This document shows, piece after piece, positions 6,801-9,724 of a DNA stretch of 9,724 nt. The stretch's first letter is position 1. The number at the start of each line of letters is the position of its first letter. A program made the position numbers and the translations under genes. This DNA comes from an uncultured Myxococcales bacterium (GTDB taxonomy: Bacteria > Myxococcota_A > UBA9042): the NCBI GenBank assembly GCA_937915965.1, contig CALGHC010000188.1, positions 1-9,724 of the forward strand, in the 5' to 3' direction. The notes below the pieces were generated by a model. That model made no database searches. It worked only from the letters and a program-made list of their open reading frames with translations, and was not told the DNA's origin.

Positions 6801-7749
6801 TGTGGCGCTGCAGGTAGCGCTCCTTGTGCTGGATCTTGATGCCGTCCTTGCTGTCGTAGACCATCCGATCTGCCGCGAAGAAGCCGAACATCTCGGTCTC
6901 GACGCCTTTGTAGGGACGGGGCAGGTACTCGCGCTTCTTGTCGACCTGCCAGAAGCTGTGGCGGATGCTGTACTGGCCCGCGCCGCACTCGCTGGTCTCT
7001 TGGCCCATCAGCCAGCACAGCGGGATGTCGCCGTAGCCCTCGTAGTAGATCGTTCCGGCCTTGGCGAAGATGCGGCTGGTCACGTCGAAGTAGTGGGCGG
7101 CCTTGTCGAAGGTCGGCGCGTCCGGGTTCGGCTTGCCGTCCTGCAGGTCCTGCACGTAGTAGGGAACCGACTCGATCGAGTGGGCCTCGAAGTCGAGCTG
7201 GTAGTTGTGCACCTGGTTGTTCGACCAGTCGACGCGCACGTAATCGCGCTCGTACCACGGCCGATCCGAGCTGTTCTCCTCCATCACGTTCAGCTCTTCG
7301 CCCGTGGTCGGGTTGTAGGCGTGGCGGATGTCGAAGTGCTTCTCGATCGGGAAGGCCGCGATCACCTCGCCGAGGAAGGCGTCGGGATCGGTCGCCTTGA
7401 TGTCGCCGCCCTTGATCAGCTCGGTGCGGCGCCGCACGAAGAGGTAGTTCTCCTGCAGCTCGAAGGTGATCCGCGCGACGCCGCTGTGATCGGTGTTGCC
7501 GACGAACGTAAACCCGTTCGACGCGGGCACGTCGACGACGGTGCGCTGGTAGTACCACTCGCCGTCAAACCACGGCTTGGCGATGGCGTTGGGCTGTACC
7601 CGGTCGATGGGATCGCGCGTCTCTGCGCAGGCGAAGGCGACGACGCCAAGCAGCGCCGTGGCCATCAAGCGCCCCAGCGAGGGGCCGAATGGCAGGCGGG
7701 AGGCGCGACGGCAGGGGCGCGAAACGGATCCGTTCACAAGGTTGGACAT
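3871..7749 (-). CDS. Large lipoprotein zinc metalloprotease (metzincin, DUF4953-like)
   Basis: 1,292 aa. The zinc site is HEVGHSLGLMH at residues 702-712: H702, H706 and H712 as ligands and E703 as catalytic base. The metzincin Met-turn SSIMDY follows about 50 residues later (Met762). HExxHxxGLxHNF plus SIMDY is the pattern of the zinc-dependent metalloproteases annotated DUF5117/DUF4953. The N-terminus has an Arg-rich n-region, a hydrophobic segment and lipobox AFAC (Cys41), so the enzyme is exported and lipid-anchored. The preceding ~650 residues include a beta-rich N-domain and several Cys pairs (for example around GECDSDP...CICAD) likely to form disulfides. The ~530-residue C-terminal part is rich in Trp and Tyr. 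ATG 7749 is preferred: it lies 7 nt after the upstream stop, has no clear Shine-Dalgarno and so suggests coupling. ATG 7794 would overlap the upstream gene. Substrate unknown. Confidence 0.9.
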   Translation of the reverse strand: MSNLVNGSVSRPCRRASRLPFGPSLGRLMATALLGVVAFACAETRDPIDRVQPNAIAKPWFDGEWYYQRTVVDVPASNGFTFVGNTDHSGVARITFELQENYLFVRRRTELIKGGDIKATDPDAFLGEVIAAFPIEKHFDIRHAYNPTTGEELNVMEENSSDRPWYERDYVRVDWSNNQVHNYQLDFEAHSIESVPYYVQDLQDGKPNPDAPTFDKAAHYFDVTSRIFAKAGTIYYEGYGDIPLCWLMGQETSECGAGQYSIRHSFWQVDKKREYLPRPYKGVETEMFGFFAADRMVYDSKDGIKIQHKERYLQRHNIWKNWTKTVSRGECDSDPAYTGLNKCICADVGDVKANSCQAPLALSERQVRPIVYFLNDQFPDDLVATAQGVADQWNKVYKDVVAAAANPYTGDMFILCTHNPVQAGDDPACGPVGTHPRLGDIRYSFMAYVPKYMKYGLLGLGPSNNDPETGEILSGMAYVYHHNNTAAWRTVQQLQLLNGDLDPQDYVDGTDLTEWLEQMQSGKGRFERRGLDEATTMVDRIANNDFSKYWAGQRTDITPADEAFQQDHGFGVWVEPKLQDMYGLGHLNGLGNSPEARLQSIRGTQAEKLLAHPEIKMAAGLAPDAVVDDAMLEKVSMSRDTFRRFLGERDSMHAELAAKRNMYLAEIADEALIGVAKDVKGKTSEEAYQMIRHSIYTAVLAHEVGHSLGLMHNFGGSDDAVNYFDDYWKLRDDGKVGPRLVDPITDEELDGKIYNYAYSSIMDYAGRYTIDGLGVGKYDRAAMLYGYADKVEVFEDVGTMGSTMPRWFSSDGDLISFTQFGPSATHYTSIYNALGAKLYEASNRKLVDVSALSGNIATATVGGKIYTRVPYIYCSHGRSDLSDNCLTRDYGADAYERMSHFLDEWDGWYLLRAFPRGDLGVNNWSYASRNYGRIYHRIKYWHDIYALYAALLPRYYPPEMVANFLKDPVNGWGSKTWGVQNAFQYLIETMLMPDVGAYGQWQRPDGTMLMANGYSKPVGGNLLDIGVEQARYYSTSWSPNGAGTQECGYFWWECLHHVGFYVDKVLAMMAMSDSNTNFVARANPIDLREWRVSYYNTFSDNVRAINAAMQSGDWSRVGPYLDKGKIRFPNYTAALGQKHVAPVDPAADFTIQLYFSLLGQARFMTNFDRRFVDEAQVWIVGNWKAPEVGAQDQVTFTDPDSGLIFGALNRENGAGAAMVAQANLLRSRSDLCDEGPGGDSAPKTATLADDCDLDVSGDDAVRATAGMRDYVQLIKAVAEMSFAMEYGSPLDP

Positions 7750-7756
7750 CGTTGGC

Positions 7757-8815
7757 TCACGGGCTGGAGGAGACGAGGGCGCTCGGCGGGGCATCCCGCA
7801 GGGCGGAGAGGAGCTGATCGGGCAAGACCTGCACGGCCAGGAAGAAGGACGTAAAGCGATTGAAGAAGACGGCGCGGTACTGCGAATCCGGCCGCTGTAC
7901 CTGGTTGGCCGTCTCGGCGCCGAAGACGATCAACGTCGACGGATGCACCTGGAAGGTCGAGCTGACCTGGTAGATCGCGATATAGCGCGCGTTCGAATCG
8001 GTGGGATCGGGCGCGACGACGACGTCGTTGACGGTGGTACCGCTCTGCAGCGGATAGAGACCGTCGCGATGGATCCCTGCGGTGACGCCCACCTCAAGCC
8101 AGCCAACTGGCGCCCAGCTCAAGGCCGCGACACCGGTCAGCCGCGAGGCCGCGTTGCGGCCGCCGGTCTGGCTATAGCGCGCGCAGCCCTCGGCGAGGCT
8201 GCTGCAGCCGGTCAGCCAGGGGGTCTCGGTGCTCGCTGTGGTGTAGCGATGCACGTTGAGGGTCGCGCGGCCGGATAGCACCGCGGTCAGGCGGTCGCCG
8301 CCGCGGCTCTTCCAGCTGCCGATGGCCGTAGCCCCAAGCGACGGAGCCACCAGCAGCGTCTGGGCCATCGAGGCCTTGCTGGTCGGCAGGCGGATCTGCA
8401 GGTCGCTTTGCAAGAACAGACCCAGAGCGTCGCTTTGCCAGGGACGCACGCCGACCGCGAGCGCCGTGTCGCTGGCGATGGTCTCGCCGGCCATCGAGGT
8501 CCAGTCGCTATCAGTCAGCTCGCGCGTGAGAGAAAAGCTGCCGCGGGCAAAGAACGAGCTGCCGAGGTTGAGCCGGGGCGCGAGGGTGAGGGTCGTCGCC
8601 ACCTCGGGGTTCCAGGTCGGCTCGGCGTCCTTGATCAGGCCGATGGCCGTGGTACCGGTCTGCAGGCCGATCGTGCTGCCCGCGAACATCGAGCCGCTCG
8701 TGCCCCCCTGGCGACGCAGGGCGGCAGCGGACTGGGCTGCGGCGGTCGAGGGCAGCACCGTCGCCAACGCCCACGTCAGCGCCAAGGTCAGCGCCAAGCT
8801 CAGCGCATGTTTCAT
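7757..8815 (-). CDS. Putative outer-membrane beta-barrel protein, paired with the metalloprotease
   Basis: 352 aa. Start at 8815 follows GAGGA (8824-8828, 8 nt spacing) and begins a clear Sec signal peptide (residues 1-27, AAA|QS). The rest is a run of amphipathic beta strands with Gly/Ser/Asn turns (for example LGLFLQSDLQIRLP, VGWLEVGVTAGIH, STLIVFGAETANQVQ), ending in a hydrophobic strand FNRFTSFFLAVQVLP (318-332) and a short tail. One loop holds C204 and C211, likely a disulfide. No named family is recognised with confidence. A TTG at 8971 in the same frame has a perfect GAGGAGGT upstream, but would put 52 residues before the signal peptide. The gene stops 7 nt before the metalloprotease starts, so the two are probably cotranscribed and may work together at the outer membrane. 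Confidence 0.8.
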   Translation of the reverse strand: MKHALSLALTLALTWALATVLPSTAAAQSAAALRRQGGTSGSMFAGSTIGLQTGTTAIGLIKDAEPTWNPEVATTLTLAPRLNLGSSFFARGSFSLTRELTDSDWTSMAGETIASDTALAVGVRPWQSDALGLFLQSDLQIRLPTSKASMAQTLLVAPSLGATAIGSWKSRGGDRLTAVLSGRATLNVHRYTTASTETPWLTGCSSLAEGCARYSQTGGRNAASRLTGVAALSWAPVGWLEVGVTAGIHRDGLYPLQSGTTVNDVVVAPDPTDSNARYIAIYQVSSTFQVHPSTLIVFGAETANQVQRPDSQYRAVFFNRFTSFFLAVQVLPDQLLSALRDAPPSALVSSSP

Positions 8816-9149
8816 GGCCCGCGTCCTCGCCCGGGTCGTCGCCACGGTCATCGACGTGGTCATCGCCGGCGTCGCTGCGACGCCGAACCGGCCCACAGGC
8901 GCGAGGCAACGAGCGAGCGGCGCGCGGCCCGGGTCTCGTTCCGGCCGGATGTCGAAGCCTTGACTCAACAAGTGGACCTCCTCGGGTCATCCGAAACGTT
9001 CTTGCCAGACGCGCGCTGGCCGCCTGACGCAGCGCGTCGGTGTGGCGTGGGTCGGATGCTGGCCAATGCTCCGGCTCGCGTCAATCGTCCCGCCAAAGCA
9101 CCGAGGACGTGCATCCATGCAAGTCCCGGCCCGCACTGCCCCAGCGACG
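8816..9149. other. Intergenic leader of the barrel-metalloprotease pair
   Basis: About 330 bp between the small protein and the barrel start. It contains the GAGGAGGT at 8976-8983 with in-frame TTG codons, TTGACG-like elements on the minus strand (around 9148 and 9086) without a convincing -10, and a short inverted repeat GCCAG...CTGGC (9004-9020) lacking a U-run. The promoter of genes 3 and 4 probably lies here. No RNA gene is recognised. Confidence 0.4.
8976..8983 (-). promoter_or_regulatory. Unexplained perfect Shine-Dalgarno ahead of TTG 8971
   Basis: GAGGAGGT on the minus strand is 4 nt from TTG-TTG (8971-8966), in frame with the barrel at 8815. It could initiate an N-terminally extended form or a leader product. 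The normal signal peptide at 8815 argues that it is not the main start. Confidence 0.3.
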
Positions 9150-9464
9150 TCAATCGTCAGAAGGAACCGGCACAGACCATCGACTTGCCATGCCCAGCGC
9201 CTCGCCGACGTGGCGCTCGCAGAGCACGTCTTCGTCGTCGGCGTCGACCCGCGCGGCGACGCAGTCAGCGCAGGCCTCCGCTTCGGTGTAGACCCGCTCG
9301 GCGCGGAGCGCAGCGAGACCCTGAACCACGCGCAGGTCGCCGCGCTCGGTATTGCGTTCATCGATCCAGGACGGGCCGCCGCGTCGGCGCGTGCCGCCAC
9401 CGGGTCGACCGCCCGCTCCACCGCCTGGAGCTCCACTGCCAGGAGATCGTCTGTTCGCCGCCAT
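9150..9464 (-). CDS. Small hypothetical protein with possible zinc-binding C-x2-C...C-x2-H motif
   Basis: 104 aa, no signal peptide, probably cytoplasmic. The first 30 residues are Gly/Pro/Arg-rich and look disordered. A charged helical segment follows (WIDERNTERGDLRVVQGLAALRAE, about 33-56), then C65-A-D-C68 and C82-E-R-H85, spaced as a compact zinc-binding knuckle. Codon third positions are strongly G/C, as in the neighbours, which favours a real gene over an antisense shadow. The ribosome-binding site is weak (GAAG). It is separated from the barrel gene by about 330 bp to its ATG at 8815 and need not belong to the same operon. Product not recognised. Confidence 0.6.
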   Translation of the reverse strand: MAANRRSPGSGAPGGGAGGRPGGGTRRRGGPSWIDERNTERGDLRVVQGLAALRAERVYTEAEACADCVAARVDADDEDVLCERHVGEALGMASRWSVPVPSDD

Positions 9465-9724
9465 CGCTTCGTCTGGTCTCTCTTGCCGGTCGTTCTTCTG
9501 GACTGCCGGGCTTGGGGGCCGTTGGACTTTTGGGCCCTGAGGCCTCCGAACGGTGGGCGTTCAGACTTCAACAAGTCGACCCGCCGGACCGGCGCGAGCC
9601 GTCTACACCGCCAGTGGCTTCATGTCGAGGATGTTCGGCAAAACCGACAAGGGGTTGCCAAATAATAGGCTAGATGTGCCCGGCAGAAGTGACCCGCAGT
9701 TTTCTTGCCACATGGTCCGCAAGC
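9465..9724. other. Terminal 260 bp without a supported gene; possible promoter
   Basis: No open frame here has credible protein features. The only AT-rich patch is at 9660-9673; on the minus strand it offers TATTAT (9666-9661) as a -10, but no good -35 at 16-18 bp, and the leader to 9464 would be about 190 nt. A possible plus-strand ATG at 9713 runs off the window and cannot be judged. Confidence 0.3.

Noticed and set aside
7750..7794. Upstream ATG at 7794 for the metalloprotease
   Set aside because: It overlaps the preceding gene by 38 nt, lacks a Shine-Dalgarno and only lengthens the region before the signal sequence.
4333..7854. 1,173-codon open frame on the plus strand
   Set aside because: It lies entirely antisense to the metalloprotease. 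Its Val/Ala/Asp/Arg-biased, low-complexity translation is the mirror of GC-rich codon use, and it has no domain or signal.

Overview
The window is GC-rich bacterial DNA in which every supported gene lies on the minus strand, so the window reads right to left. The gene content suggests a myxobacterium-like (Myxococcota / deltaproteobacterial) organism: long secreted lipoproteins, an Asp-rich linker followed by a 'CDDGNxCTxDxC' cysteine-rich domain, and a very large metzincin lipoprotein. This assignment is inferred from protein style and not from a marker gene. Several complete genes end in TGA, so TGA is a normal stop here.

Layout in transcription order: (1) 9724-9465, upstream DNA with no convincing gene; (2) 9464-9150, a small protein with a possible C-x2-C...C-x2-H zinc-binding motif; (3) 8815-7757, an exported protein that looks like an outer-membrane beta-barrel; (4) 7749-3871, a 1,292-aa lipoprotein metalloprotease with HEVGHSLGLMH and a Met-turn, starting 7 nt after gene 3 stops; (5) 3708-3205, a small SnoaL/NTF2-like lipoprotein whose stop codon lies in a heptamer tandem repeat; (6) 3082-2096, a beta-barrel of the MetA-pathway type whose signal peptide is separated from the barrel by one in-frame TGA; (7) 2057-1548, a CoA-binding Rossmann-fold protein; (8) 1547-1483, a 26-bp tandem repeat; (9) 1387 to beyond position 1, a cysteine-rich lipoprotein whose signal peptide and mature domain are in different frames, joined exactly at a perfect 17-bp hairpin.

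Most products are destined for the envelope: three lipoproteins and two barrels. Genes 3 and 4 look like a translationally coupled pair. The others have their own leaders and need not share a function.

The two observations most worth following are the in-frame TGA in the barrel gene, which is followed by a stem-loop with the spacing and GGUC loop of a bacterial SECIS element (selenocysteine recoding versus a nonsense mutation), and the frameshift at the perfect palindrome in the cysteine-rich lipoprotein gene (mutation, assembly artefact or recoding).
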